Positions 8,465-17,629 of a DNA stretch of 64,000 nucleotides are shown here, piece after piece. The DNA lies in contig CP082844.1 of the NCBI GenBank assembly GCA_019930625.1, forward strand, positions 3,472,001-3,536,000, given 5' to 3'. Position 1 is the stretch's first letter; every line of letters begins with the position of its first letter. The translations under genes were made by a program, and so were the position numbers. The notes under the pieces are model-generated. The model was not told the origin of the DNA. It was given only the letters and a program-made list of their open reading frames with translations, and made no database searches. Origin of the DNA: Nocardia asteroides. Lineage in GTDB: Bacteria; Actinomycetota; Actinomycetes; Mycobacteriales; Mycobacteriaceae.

Positions 8465-9931
8465 TTACGAGGTGGCGCGCACCCGTCCGGCGACGCCGAT
8501 CAGCACGTCGATCACGAGGAAGGCGAGCAGGCTCAACCCGACCAGCGGGACGAACCAGCCGATCACCAACGCGGCGGCCAGCAGTGGCGCGATCACCCCC
8601 AGCGGGGTCGTGCGCAACGCGCCCCGCCGCGGAGCCCGGCCGATGGCGAATCGTCCGGCGTCGCGAGTCGGGCGCCTGCGCCACCACATCAGGTAGCCGC
8701 GCACGATCACCGTGATCAGGCCGATCATCGCCGCGAGCAGCAGCAACTGATTGAGCAGCCCGAACATCAGGCCCATGTGGAACTGGATGCCCCAATTGGT
8801 GAGCTTGGCCATCAGCGGCCAATCGGCATAGGCCAGACGGTCGGTGACCGCGCCGCTCGCACCGTCGACGGCCACCGAGTCGACGGTGTAGGTGCCGGGC
8901 ATCCGTCGTTCCTTCACCGCGAATGCCTTGTCCGGCGCGGCGGGCACGGCGATCTCGGCTGCCTGGGTGATGCCTTCGGAGCGCGCGGTCGCGTACACCC
9001 GATCCAGTCGGGTGATCTGTTCGGTGGGGTCGGACGGCGTGTGCGCCGCGTGGCCGCCGCCGTGGTGGTCGGAGCCGGGATCATGCTCTTGCGCAGCGGC
9101 TCCGGGGAGTGCGGTGCTGACCGCGGGCGTGGTCCAGCTGAGCTGCTCACGCAGTTCGGTGATGTTCTCGCCCGCATAGGTCGACCAGGTCATACCGGTC
9201 GCGGACAGCAGCAATGCCAAAGGCAGCACCCATATGCCGACCGCACCGTGCCAGTTCAGGGTGCGCCCCCTCGCGCGCTGCGTACGGTCGGCCGCCAGCA
9301 GCCAGCCCCAGCCGTTGCGGGCGCGTCGGGCCCGCACTCGGCGTACCCAGAGGACCAGACCGGCCAACCCGACGATCCACAGCCAGGACGCGGCGAGCTC
9401 GCTGTAGAGCCGGCCGGTGTCGCCCAGGTGCAGATCCCTATGCAACTGATCGATCCAGGTGCGCAGCGGCAGCGCCCCCGAACTGCCGTATACGACGGCA
9501 TCGCCCACCGGCTGAGCGGTATACGGGTTGACGAATACCGCCCGCCGCTCGGATTCGCCCAGCGTCGGGTCATCGAACAGCACGCGCGTGGTGCCTTCGG
9601 CGTCCGCGGCCGGGGCTACGGCGACGAGTGGCAGGTTCGGTCGGGTGGCGACGGCCGCGCCGACCTGCTCCGACAGCGGTTTCGGCGTTCCCGTCTGCGT
9701 GACGGTCAGCAGGTCGCGCGACACGATCGATTCGATCGTCGGCGATATCGCGTAGAGCGCGCCGGTGACGGCCGCGATGAGAATGAACGGCCCGACGAAC
9801 ACCCCCGCGTAGAAGTGCAGCCGTCCGGCCAGCGCGGTCAGGCTGTTGCGCGCGGTGGACCGGCGTGGGCCGGGGGAGTCCGACGGCTCCGGTAAGTCGG
9901 CGTCGGCAGTGATTGTTTCTGTTGTATTCAC
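8465..9931 (-). CDS. PepSY-associated transmembrane protein
   Basis: The product is 488 residues from GTG 9931; an ATG at 10054 is in frame but would add a low-complexity extension. It has four hydrophobic segments: after RLHFYAGVFVGPFILIAAVT, at SWLWIVGLAGLVLWVRR, at GIWVLPLALLLSATGMTW, and at the C-terminal pair LLLLAAMIGLITVIV and LVIGWFVPLVGLSLLAFLV. Between them are two PepSY-like extracytoplasmic regions and conserved LHRDLHLG and FHMGLMFGLLNQ. This is the PiuB/PepSY-TM family, often linked to iron or copper handling. A His-rich stretch (HDPGSDHHGGGHAAH) supports metal contact. It follows another membrane protein gene on the same strand. Confidence 0.85.
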   Translation of the reverse strand: MNTTETITADADLPEPSDSPGPRRSTARNSLTALAGRLHFYAGVFVGPFILIAAVTGALYAISPTIESIVSRDLLTVTQTGTPKPLSEQVGAAVATRPNLPLVAVAPAADAEGTTRVLFDDPTLGESERRAVFVNPYTAQPVGDAVVYGSSGALPLRTWIDQLHRDLHLGDTGRLYSELAASWLWIVGLAGLVLWVRRVRARRARNGWGWLLAADRTQRARGRTLNWHGAVGIWVLPLALLLSATGMTWSTYAGENITELREQLSWTTPAVSTALPGAAAQEHDPGSDHHGGGHAAHTPSDPTEQITRLDRVYATARSEGITQAAEIAVPAAPDKAFAVKERRMPGTYTVDSVAVDGASGAVTDRLAYADWPLMAKLTNWGIQFHMGLMFGLLNQLLLLAAMIGLITVIVRGYLMWWRRRPTRDAGRFAIGRAPRRGALRTTPLGVIAPLLAAALVIGWFVPLVGLSLLAFLVIDVLIGVAGRVRATS

Positions 9932-10276
9932 GGTCGTTTCGTTTCTGACGGCGGGAACCCGGACGCCGGTCGCAGGCGGTTCTCCCGGTTGACGTCGGCT
10001 CGAAGCCGTTTCGGCAAGAGCGCATGCCTCGTGGCCCGATCGTCGTTCAACCATGTGCGACGACTGGCCTGGTCGACGGCGAACGGGCGCACTCGGGAAA
10101 GCGCGATCTCGCCGCGGTGCGCGGAAGAATGGCTTGCGACCGGGCGACGGCGTCGCGTGTCGGCACGCTCAGGCGTGGGCACGAGAGTGCGAGGCTACGC
10201 CGTGCTGCACGGTGCGACCATGGCCGTGAGCGACACTCACGCCACAGTTGCTCCATGCCCCGGGTGTGGGAAAGGT
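9932..10276. other. Gene-free interval
   Basis: About 345 bases between the PepSY gene and the upstream membrane gene. Frames on both strands are Arg-rich and look non-coding. I see no convincing hairpin, riboswitch core or repeat. It probably holds the PepSY gene's promoter. Confidence 0.5.
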
Positions 10277-10840
10277 TCAGACGACGACCGTGAGCGGCGG
10301 GGCGCGAGTACGCAGCCCGTCGGTGGTGAACAGCCGCAGGACGACCCGATCGCGATGGGTGGTCCGCAGTGGAGCTCGAACCACGACGACGGGCGGGACG
10401 TGGCGCACCGGAAGAACGCGGTGCAACACCGCGGTGCCGATCCGGTAGGCGGCCTCCGCGCCGCGGATCACGATGGCGGCGGCGCATGCCGCGAACACAT
10501 GCGCGGTGATCATGGCCGGGGTCAGCTGCGCGTCACCGTGGTGCAGATGTCCCGAGCCGATGCCCATGGTGAAGTGCCCCAGTAGCTGACCGGCTACCAG
10601 CGCCGCGACCAGCCCGGCCGAGGTGTCGCGCAGCGGAGCCGCGCCCGCCACCAGCGCGCCGATCACGGCGGACGCGGCGGCAAGCAGCGCCAATGCGGTG
10701 GTGTCGGGCAGCATGCCGCCGGAGGCCCAGCCGTGCGCCGCGACGGAAATCGCTCCTGAGATCGCACCGGCCGAACCACCGCGCACCCGCGCGACGGCGC
10801 CGCGACGTCCCGCGGCAGACCGGTCGAACTCGTAACTCAC
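10277..10840 (-). CDS. Integral membrane protein, possibly metal-linked
   Basis: A 187-residue product from GTG 10840 (VSYEFDRSAAGRR). It has five hydrophobic helices (AISGAISVAAHGWASG, LALLAAASAVIGALVAGAAP, AGLVAALVAGQLLGHF, AMITAHVFAACAAAIVI) and a His-rich loop GSGHLHHGDAQ. Such small His-bearing membrane proteins are found next to PepSY or copper genes in actinobacteria, and here the PepSY gene is downstream on the same strand. The precise family is not recognised. Confidence 0.7.
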   Translation of the reverse strand: MSYEFDRSAAGRRGAVARVRGGSAGAISGAISVAAHGWASGGMLPDTTALALLAAASAVIGALVAGAAPLRDTSAGLVAALVAGQLLGHFTMGIGSGHLHHGDAQLTPAMITAHVFAACAAAIVIRGAEAAYRIGTAVLHRVLPVRHVPPVVVVRAPLRTTHRDRVVLRLFTTDGLRTRAPPLTVVV

Positions 10841-10982
10841 CCGCTGATGATAGCCGACCGATTGCACCCGACGGACCGAGTCGGCTCGGCCGAAACTCGC
10901 GGCGACGTGCACATTCGAGGTGGAGTTACTTCGGTCTTCCGGGCGGGCGAGAACCACGCCGCCCGGAAGCCGTGGACGCGGA

Positions 10983-12650
10983 TCAGCCCGCGTCCACCTC
11001 CATCTCGATCAGCGGCTTGCGCAGCAGCTTGCCGGTCGCGTTGCGGGGCAGCTCGTCGAGGAAGATCACCTCGCGCGGGACCTTGTAGCGGGCGAGGTTG
11101 GCCTTGACGTAGTCCTTGATCTCCTGCGGGTCGCGCTTGCTGTCCGGTCCGGGGACGACGAAGGCGCGCAGCCGTTTGCCGAACTCGCGATCGTCCACGC
11201 CGACGACGGCGGCCTCGAAGATGTCCTCGCGGCCCGCGATGAGGTTCTCGACCTCCAGGGGGAAGACGTTCTCGCCGCCGGAGACGATCATGTCGTCGTC
11301 GCGCCCGTCGATGTAGAGCAGACCGTCGGCGTCGAAGTGGCCGACGTCGCCGCTGTTCATCATGCCGTCGACGACCTCTTTGGTGCGGCCGTCGGTGTAG
11401 CCGGTGAAGGCGAAACCGTTGTCCACGAAGATCGTTCCGGTGACGTTCGGCTCGGTGATCGGCTTGCGGTTCTCGTCCAGCAGCACGATCCGGATGCCGA
11501 CCGGAGCCTTACCGGCGGTGGTGGGCGCCTTCCGCAGATCCTCGGGCGTCGCGACCGTCATGACGGCGCACTCGGTGGAGCCGTAGAGGTTGTAGAGGCT
11601 GTCGTTGAAGTGGTCCAGTGCGCGGGTCACTACGTCCGGTGCGATGGCCGAGCCCGCCGCGAAGATCACCTTGATGCTGCTGACGTCGTACTCGGCGAGC
11701 ACGTTCTCGTCCAGGTCCAGCATGCGTTGCAGCATGGTCGGGACCACGACCAGCGAATCCGCCCGGTACTTCGCGATATTCGCCAGAGTCTGCTCGGGGT
11801 TGAAGCGGCGCTGCTGGAAGACCACCCGGTTGCCGAGCGCGAGCCCGAGGGTGAACTGCGACAGGCCGGTGCCGTGGAAGATCGGCGCCGCCATGATCAT
11901 GGTGCCGTTGTCGGGCAGCGGCACCCGGTCGACGAATTGAGCCGAGGCGAACGGACTCACGCGATCGCGCGGCGCGCCCTTGGGGGTGCCGGTGGTGCCA
12001 CTGGTCAGGATGACTATGCCGCCCGGCTTCGCGGGTGCGGGAAGCGGAGCGCCGGATTGTCCTTCGATCATCGAGTCGATGGTCGGGATCGCGGGATCGG
12101 CGTCGTCCTTCTCGTCCACCCAGGTGAGGATGCGCGGAATCGCGGCGGGAATGGCGCTCATCAGGTCGAAGAACTCGCTGTCGTGCAGCACCGCCTTGAC
12201 CTGCTCACGCTCGGCGACGTCGGCGAACTGCGGCTTGGCGAACCCGGTGTTCATCAGCACCCCGCGCACGCCGAGTTTGCCGGTGGCCAGCAGGCTCAGC
12301 ACCATGCCGCGGTGGTCGCGCGCCAGGATCGCCACCACGTCACCGGGATTGATGCCTTTGCTCTGCAACCCGCGAGCGAGGGCGTTGGACTGTTCGTTGA
12401 GCTGGCCGAAGGTCAGCTCGCCGCGCTCGTCGACGATGGCCGCGGCGTGCGGCCTGGTCTGCGCGGCGTGCATGACGACGCCCGCGAACGGACCGAACTT
12501 CAGAACGTTGAACGCCGACCGGGCGGCGTGGTCGGGGCGCAGCGGATTGAACAGCCGCCGCTTGACCATCACGTTCACGCCAAGGGCCAGATCGCCCGCC
12601 TTACGGGCGCTACCGGCCAACGCGGGGAGGGAAAGAGACATCGACGACAA
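10983..12650 (-). CDS. Long-chain acyl-CoA synthetase (FadD-type AMP-binding enzyme)
   Basis: A 555-residue ANL-superfamily enzyme that would activate a fatty or other carboxylic acid with ATP and CoA. The P-loop LTSGTTGTPKG is at about 215-225, YGSTE at 356-360, the GRDDDMI hinge at about 449-455, and the catalytic-lysine motif RNATGKLLRK near the C-terminus. The first 60 residues precede the AMP-binding fold, as in mycobacterial FadD2-like enzymes. A paralogue (12818-14452) lies upstream on the same strand, and similar palindromes sit upstream of both, so shared regulation is likely. Substrate cannot be told from the sequence. Confidence 0.92.
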   Translation of the reverse strand: MSSMSLSLPALAGSARKAGDLALGVNVMVKRRLFNPLRPDHAARSAFNVLKFGPFAGVVMHAAQTRPHAAAIVDERGELTFGQLNEQSNALARGLQSKGINPGDVVAILARDHRGMVLSLLATGKLGVRGVLMNTGFAKPQFADVAEREQVKAVLHDSEFFDLMSAIPAAIPRILTWVDEKDDADPAIPTIDSMIEGQSGAPLPAPAKPGGIVILTSGTTGTPKGAPRDRVSPFASAQFVDRVPLPDNGTMIMAAPIFHGTGLSQFTLGLALGNRVVFQQRRFNPEQTLANIAKYRADSLVVVPTMLQRMLDLDENVLAEYDVSSIKVIFAAGSAIAPDVVTRALDHFNDSLYNLYGSTECAVMTVATPEDLRKAPTTAGKAPVGIRIVLLDENRKPITEPNVTGTIFVDNGFAFTGYTDGRTKEVVDGMMNSGDVGHFDADGLLYIDGRDDDMIVSGGENVFPLEVENLIAGREDIFEAAVVGVDDREFGKRLRAFVVPGPDSKRDPQEIKDYVKANLARYKVPREVIFLDELPRNATGKLLRKPLIEMEVDAG

Positions 12651-12769
12651 CCTTCCGGCGGTGCCACCCGGTGGTCCTCCGGGTGGTGCGAACCGCGATT
12701 TCGGTACCCAGTGCTGGCGCTAACAGTAGCAAGCTCGTGTAACCGGATGTGTCATGTATCTCAGCGGTC

Positions 12770-12785
12770 GCTACCGGTCGGTAGC
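12770..12785. promoter_or_regulatory. Palindromic operator upstream of first acyl-CoA synthetase
   Basis: GCTACCGGTCGGTAGC, a near-perfect 16-bp palindrome 120 bases upstream of the start at 12650. An almost identical palindrome is at 14633-14648 upstream of the second synthetase. The form suits a TetR-type dimer; no TetR gene is in the window, so the regulator is unknown. Confidence 0.6.
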
Positions 12786-12817
12786 GGGCCGGGCGTGGTC
12801 GCCCGGCCCGCTGCGGA

Positions 12818-14452
12818 TCAGGCCTGGACCTCGTAGTCCACCAACACGCGGCGCAGCAGTTTGCCGGTTGCGTTGCGCGGCAGGTCGTCGAGGAAGACCA
12901 CCTCGCGCGGCACCTTGTAGCGCGCCAGGTTGTTCTTGACGTACGCCTTGATCTCCTCGCCGTCCGGCGCCTGGCCCGGTTCCGGGACGACGAAGGCGCG
13001 CAGCCGCTTTCCGAACTCCGGGTCGTCCACGCCGACCACGGCCACGTCGAAGACGTCGGGCCGCTCCAGCAGCAGGTTCTCCACCTCCTGCGGGAAAACG
13101 TTCTCGCCGCCGGAGACGATCATGTCGTCGTCGCGGCCGTCCACCATCAGCAGCCCGTTCTCGTCGAAGTGGCCGACGTCGCCGCTGGACATGAAGCCGT
13201 CGATGACCTGCTTGGTGCGGCCGTCGGTGTAACCCTCGAAGGGAGCTCCGCTGCGGATGAAGATGCGGCCGGTGGTGTTGATCGCGGTGACCTGCTGGTC
13301 GTTGTCGTCGTAGAGCCGCACCTCGCAGGTGATCGGCGGACGTCCGACGGTGCCGGGCGCCAGGGCGAGGTCCTCGGGGTTCGCCACGGTCGCGACGGCG
13401 CACTCGGTGGAGCCGTAGAGGTTGTAGAGCACCGGCCCGAACGCCTCGGTGGCCTTGATGGTGAGCTCGGGCGACAGCGCGGAGCCGGCCAGCATGATCA
13501 CCTTCAGCGACGAGAGGTCGTACTTCGCCCGGATCGCCGGATCGAGCTCCACCATCCGGTGCAGCATCGTCGGCACCGCCACCAGCATGTCGGCCTGGTG
13601 GTCGGCGATCATCTGCAGCGTCGCCTCGGCGTCGAAGCGGCGGCGCACCACCACTTTGTTGGCCAAAGCCGCGCCGACCAGCCAGGTGGCCAGACCGGTG
13701 CTGTGGAAGATCGGCGACACGATCACCTGGGTGCCGCGCTGCGGGAAGGGAATGCGGTCGACGAACTGGGCGGTGGACAGCGGGGTGACCTTGGTGCGCG
13801 GCGCACCCTTCGGCAAGCCGGTGGTGCCGCTGGTCAGGATGATGAAGCCGCCCGGTTTGCTGGGAGCCGGCAACGGTTCGGTCGAGTTGGCCGCGATGAG
13901 GTCGTCGAGCGTCTGCGCGCCCGCGGGCAGTGCGGTGCCCTCGTCGACCCAGGTCAGATAGCGGGGCAGATCAGCGGGAAGGGCGTCGAGCAGGCCGAGG
14001 AACTCGCTGTCGTGCAGCACCGCCTTGACCTTCTCGCGGGCGCACACCTCGGCGAACTGCGGCTTGGCGAACCCGGTGTTCATCAGCGCCACGCGCACGC
14101 CGAGCTTGCCCGCGGCGGCCATGGACAGGATCAGCCCGCGGTGGTCACGCGCCAGCACGCCGATCACCGTGCCCTCGCTGATGCCCGCCGCCTGCAGGCC
14201 GCGCGCGATCGCGGTCGACTGCTCGTCCAGCTCGCGATAGGTCAGGGTGCCCGCCTCGTCGGCGAGACCGGGCGCGTCCGGCGCCACCCGCGCGGAGTGC
14301 CGGATCAGGGTGGCCTGCGGGCCGAGGATCTTGGACTCCTTCATCGTCCGCAGCGTTTCCAGCGGTTTTTTGGGGTCACTGACGCCCGCGCTCCGCAGCA
14401 CCCCTAGCGCCTTCACAAATTCCAGCGTGTGGGCCAGCTTCATGTCGAACAA
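12818..14452 (-). CDS. Long-chain acyl-CoA synthetase paralogue (FadD-type)
   Basis: A 544-residue AMP-binding enzyme closely related to its downstream neighbour. LTSGTTGLPKG is at about 206-216, YGSTECAV near 350, GRDDDMIVSGGENVFP near 440, and RNATGKLLRR at the C-terminus. The start could be ATG 14452 or the ATG three codons later (MKLAHTLEF). The two genes differ most in their first 50 residues, which argues for divergence after an old duplication, perhaps with different substrates. The ATG is about 180 bases from the palindrome at 14633, shared with the divergent AhpD-like gene. Confidence 0.92.
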   Translation of the reverse strand: MFDMKLAHTLEFVKALGVLRSAGVSDPKKPLETLRTMKESKILGPQATLIRHSARVAPDAPGLADEAGTLTYRELDEQSTAIARGLQAAGISEGTVIGVLARDHRGLILSMAAAGKLGVRVALMNTGFAKPQFAEVCAREKVKAVLHDSEFLGLLDALPADLPRYLTWVDEGTALPAGAQTLDDLIAANSTEPLPAPSKPGGFIILTSGTTGLPKGAPRTKVTPLSTAQFVDRIPFPQRGTQVIVSPIFHSTGLATWLVGAALANKVVVRRRFDAEATLQMIADHQADMLVAVPTMLHRMVELDPAIRAKYDLSSLKVIMLAGSALSPELTIKATEAFGPVLYNLYGSTECAVATVANPEDLALAPGTVGRPPITCEVRLYDDNDQQVTAINTTGRIFIRSGAPFEGYTDGRTKQVIDGFMSSGDVGHFDENGLLMVDGRDDDMIVSGGENVFPQEVENLLLERPDVFDVAVVGVDDPEFGKRLRAFVVPEPGQAPDGEEIKAYVKNNLARYKVPREVVFLDDLPRNATGKLLRRVLVDYEVQA

Positions 14453-14632
14453 ACCTCCACAAAAACCCTCGCGTCGGTACTCGACCTAGCGAACCAATAC
14501 GGCGTGTTGACCGCCACCGTAGCAGTGGGGAGTGTGGCAGGTCACAACAAAAGCGGACAAACCAGTCTCGGTTGGGTTGCGTCGCCGCAGGTGAGGCCGG
14601 TCCGTGACCCGATTACGCCTTTTTCACACGCG

Positions 14633-14648
14633 GCTACCGGCCGGTAGC
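14633..14648. promoter_or_regulatory. Perfect palindromic operator in divergent promoter region
   Basis: GCTACCGGCCGGTAGC, a perfect 16-bp palindrome between the synthetase start (14452, minus) and the AhpD-like gene (14696, plus), so it could control both. It matches 15 of 16 positions of the copy at 12770-12785. Confidence 0.65.
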
Positions 14649-14695
14649 GCTACCCTCGCAACGTCTCGAAACCGCTCGAAGGGAGATGCGGTCAT

Positions 14696-15298
14696 ATGCC
14701 CGATCCGAAAGACCGCGCGCCGTTCATCGACGTCCCCGGCGATCTGCCCGGCATCCGGGGTCTGTTCGCATTCAAACCGGCGACCGGCACGGCGCTGAGC
14801 GAGTTCGCCCAGACGCTGTTGCGCGGGCCCTCGCCGCTGACCCCGGGCGAGCGCGAAACCATTGCCGCGTACGTCTCTTCGCGCAACGAGACCTACTTCT
14901 GCACGCAGTCGCATGCCGCGACCGCGGCGGCGCTGGTGGACGGCGGGCGCGAGCTGATCGACGCGGTGATCGAGGACGTGGACTCCGCCGCGATCGGTGC
15001 GAAACTTCGTGCGCTGCTCCGGATCGCGGACAAGGTGCGCCGGTCGGGGCTCGACGTGACCGGGGAGGACATCGAGCACGCACGTGCCGCGGGCGCGAAG
15101 GACGAGGACATCCACGACGCGGTCCTCATCGCCGCGGCGTTCTGCATGTTCAACCGCTACGTGGACGGCCTGGCGACGATCGCGCCCCGCGAGCGGGCGA
15201 CCTACGAGCAGATCGGCGGACTGCTCGCCACCGCCGGGTATGTCGCGGCCGCAGCGGCGCCGGACTCAGCGCCGGGCGCTGGCCAGGGCGACCAGTAG
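14696..15298 (+). CDS. AhpD-like / carboxymuconolactone decarboxylase family protein
   Basis: A 200-residue helical protein, ATG 14696, after GAAGGGAGA. The family (peroxidase-related or AhpD-type) normally carries a CxxC redox pair followed by His. Here the site reads NETYFCTQSH (near residue 66), so the first Cys is Thr and only the second Cys and the His remain. The ending is Ala/Pro-rich. It is divergent from an acyl-CoA synthetase across a palindromic operator and convergent with the ArsR gene, overlapping it by 33 bases. Confidence 0.8.
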   Translation: MPDPKDRAPFIDVPGDLPGIRGLFAFKPATGTALSEFAQTLLRGPSPLTPGERETIAAYVSSRNETYFCTQSHAATAAALVDGGRELIDAVIEDVDSAAIGAKLRALLRIADKVRRSGLDVTGEDIEHARAAGAKDEDIHDAVLIAAAFCMFNRYVDGLATIAPRERATYEQIGGLLATAGYVAAAAAPDSAPGAGQGDQ

Positions 15299-15769
15299 GG
15301 GTACCACCCGGGCGGCGGGGACCTCGAATCGCCCGCGGCCCGCGGTGTGCAGCCAGCCGACCGCCGCCAGTTGACGCAGGTGGTGATAGATCTGGCCGGA
15401 GGTGCCGACCCCTTCCACTCCGGCCAGCTCGGCGGCCGTTCTGCGCCCGCCCATGATCTCGCGCAGCAGGCGCAGCCGCACCGGACTGCCCAGCGCGGCA
15501 AGGCATTCCGCGGTCTCGGCCCAGTCGTCCTCGATGAGGTCGCCGGTGGTGAACCGGGCCTGCCACTCACGCTGCTGGTCGTTGGGCAGGCGGACCGTGC
15601 CCGCGAAGACGACACCGCCGTTGGGCTCGTCGGCTGCCGCGAACTCCTCCCGCAGGCGCGTCACCGCCCAATGATGATCGGTCTCCGGCGGGAGGTTCTC
15701 CGGCCATACCGCTTCTTCCAGTGCGCTGAGCCGCCATTCCAATTCGGCGACTCGGTCTTCCAGACTCAC
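15266..15769 (-). CDS. ArsR-family HTH regulator
   Basis: A 167-residue protein from ATG 15769. An N-terminal coiled coil (LEDRVAELEWRLSALEEAVW) precedes a C-terminal winged helix: ALGSPVRLRLLREIMGG, RTAAELA, then GQIYHHLRQLAAVGWL, the recognition-helix pattern of ArsR/SmtB proteins. I see no Cys cluster, so metal sensing is not indicated. It overlaps the AhpD-like gene tail-to-tail. Confidence 0.85.
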   Translation of the reverse strand: MSLEDRVAELEWRLSALEEAVWPENLPPETDHHWAVTRLREEFAAADEPNGGVVFAGTVRLPNDQQREWQARFTTGDLIEDDWAETAECLAALGSPVRLRLLREIMGGRRTAAELAGVEGVGTSGQIYHHLRQLAAVGWLHTAGRGRFEVPAARVVPLLVALASARR

Positions 15770-16132
15770 GAATCCACAAGCTACGGAAGTACCTGACCTC
15801 CGACAAACCGAAAGCTCCGGCTCCCGGGACGACGGAAGCCGGTGCTGGTGCAGCTCGAGTGCATACGTCCACTGATTCGTCGATCCAGCGACAGGGCGTC
15901 AGGCTGCCCGCTCGATGCGCGCCTGTCCAGGGGGTAAGCGCCGAATGGCGTGATCATGTCGTTGACTCGTCGACGCAGCGGCGTGCTTGTCAAGGGGGCA
16001 TTTCTCCGATACGACCGTTCCGTATGGTCCGATCGAGGGTAGTGTGGGACTTTCGAGGCGGCCGCCGAATCTGCGGCGGCGGCTAGACCGGTCCATACGG
16101 CAAGCCATCCAATCGGGCGTCATCGATCGCGA
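15770..16132. other. Intergenic region with inverted motifs
   Basis: No convincing gene. ATACGACCGTTCCGTAT at 16009-16025 has 5-bp inverted arms. CCGTATGGTCC at 16020-16030 recurs in inverted form with one change at 16090-16100. Both lie upstream of the acyltransferase gene and could be operator sites. Imperfect repeats of a TCGTCGA-CAGCG type run through 15870-15990. Confidence 0.4.
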
Positions 16133-17236
16133 GTGAGCGGAGAATCCGAGAAATGCATCGAAGTAACCAGCCCGCACCTGACTTGTTCAGCCATCCCAGT
16201 GAGCCGGTCGATGTCGGCGCGCCGCACCCCGAGGCGGTTCGTCTGCCTGTATTCAGTGACGCCGTCACCACAACGCCTTCGGTGGCGACCGACGAAGACG
16301 CCGGTCGAAGCCGGTAGGCAAGCGGTGCATCCGGCCGCCCGGGCATGGGATCTCGGTTACGCCGCCGGCTGGCGGCTGGTGCGCGCTCTGCCGGAACCAC
16401 TGGCTGTCCGCCTCTTCGAAGCGGGAGCCGACCGCGCGGCCCGGAATGGTGGACCGAACCAGTTGCGCCGCAACCTGTCCAGGGTACTCGGTGTTCCACC
16501 GGCGGAGGTCCCGCACACATTGATCCGTGCCAGCCTGCGGTCCTACGCCCGTTACTGGCGCGAAGCCTTTCGGCTGCCGTCGATGGACCCGGTGCGACTC
16601 GCCGACGTCATCGAATCCTCGGCCACCGGGCTGGAACACATCCACCGGGCGGTCGAACGCGGCACCGGTGCGGTGCTCGCCCTGCCGCACAGCGGCAATT
16701 GGGACCTCGCGGGAGTGTGGCTGGTGCAGCGCGTGGGCTCGCCGACGGTCGTGGCGGAGCGACTCGCCCCGGAATCGTTGTTCCAGCGCTTCGTCCGCTT
16801 TCGCGAAGGCCTGGGATTCGAGATCATCCCGCTCACCGGCGGCGCGGAGCCACCGTTCCCGCAATTGGTCGCCCGAATCCGGCAGGGAAGGATAGTCGGG
16901 CTGCTGGGTGAACGCGACTTGTCCGGCGCCGGTGTACCGGTCACCTTCTTCGGTGAACCCGCTCGGCTGCCGGCCGGCCCGGCGCGGCTGGCCATCGACA
17001 CCGGCGCGCCGCTGCTTCCCGTGCATTGCTGGTACACCCCTGACGGCTGGGGATTCCACGTGGATTCCCCCATCGACACCAGCGGTGGCGTGCACTCGAC
17101 CACGCAGGCGCTGGCCGACCGATTCGCCGCGGGTATCGCCGCGCACCCAGCCGACTGGCATATGCTCCAGCCCCTGTGGACGGCCGATCTCACCGCTCGC
17201 CGGCTCGCTCGCCGAGACATGACCCCGCAGGACTGA
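16133..17236 (+). CDS. PatA-like phosphatidylinositol mannoside acyltransferase paralogue
   Basis: Residues from about 66 to the end align well, from memory, with mycobacterial PatA (about 304 residues): DLGYAAGWRLVRALPEPLAVR, SYARYWREAFRLP, PHSGNWDLAG (the H-x4-D acyltransferase motif), VAERLAPESLFQRFV, LLGERDLSGAGV (catalytic Glu region), GPARLAIDTGAPLLPVHCW and AAHPADWHMLQPLW. PatA transfers palmitate to the mannose of PIM on the inner face of the membrane. The N-terminal 65 codons look non-coding, so the true start is probably a GTG near 16257 or 16324. patA normally sits with pgsA and pimA; here it stands alone, suggesting an extra paralogue. Confidence 0.8.
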   Translation: MSGESEKCIEVTSPHLTCSAIPVSRSMSARRTPRRFVCLYSVTPSPQRLRWRPTKTPVEAGRQAVHPAARAWDLGYAAGWRLVRALPEPLAVRLFEAGADRAARNGGPNQLRRNLSRVLGVPPAEVPHTLIRASLRSYARYWREAFRLPSMDPVRLADVIESSATGLEHIHRAVERGTGAVLALPHSGNWDLAGVWLVQRVGSPTVVAERLAPESLFQRFVRFREGLGFEIIPLTGGAEPPFPQLVARIRQGRIVGLLGERDLSGAGVPVTFFGEPARLPAGPARLAIDTGAPLLPVHCWYTPDGWGFHVDSPIDTSGGVHSTTQALADRFAAGIAAHPADWHMLQPLWTADLTARRLARRDMTPQD

Positions 17237-17629
17237 TCACTCGGAGGGTTCGCGACGGCACCTCAATCCTTGGGCAGCCCCCACGCGAATCCGGCGGCGA
17301 TCACGAAACAACTGACGATCGAGATAGGCACGATGCTCCACATGGGTGCGAAGGCTACGGGCCATCCGGTCCCAGGTCCATACCTGTGCTGGCGTCGAAA
17401 AATGTTGCTGGCAACGTCTATCAACTGCCCATGTGGAGTTCTCGTCGCGGCGCAACCAGGGTGCGTTGGGAGGAGCGGGGCCGCGCCGAGTGTGGCGGGG
17501 ACGCACGACGTCCTCCCCGTCGAAAACACGAAACCGGTGTCGGCCCGAAGATCGAACCAATGAATCGCGCGGTGGCCGACATCGGGTGTTCGGGACCCGC
17601 AACAGCTCGATGAGTGTGTGCGGCTGAGG
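17237..17629. other. Gene-poor interval
   Basis: About 390 bases without a convincing gene. On the minus strand a 26-codon frame at 17263-17343 could encode one membrane helix (MWSIVPISIVSCFVIAAGFA, then WGLPKD). It has no clear ribosome binding site and may be chance or the tail of a lost gene. Confidence 0.4.

Noticed and set aside
10060..10276. Metal or cobalamin riboswitch upstream of the PepSY gene
   Set aside because: I found none of the conserved core boxes on the minus strand.
10920..14407. Long plus-strand frames of 638 and 412 codons
   Set aside because: Antisense shadows of the two acyl-CoA synthetase genes, which have all family motifs on the minus strand.
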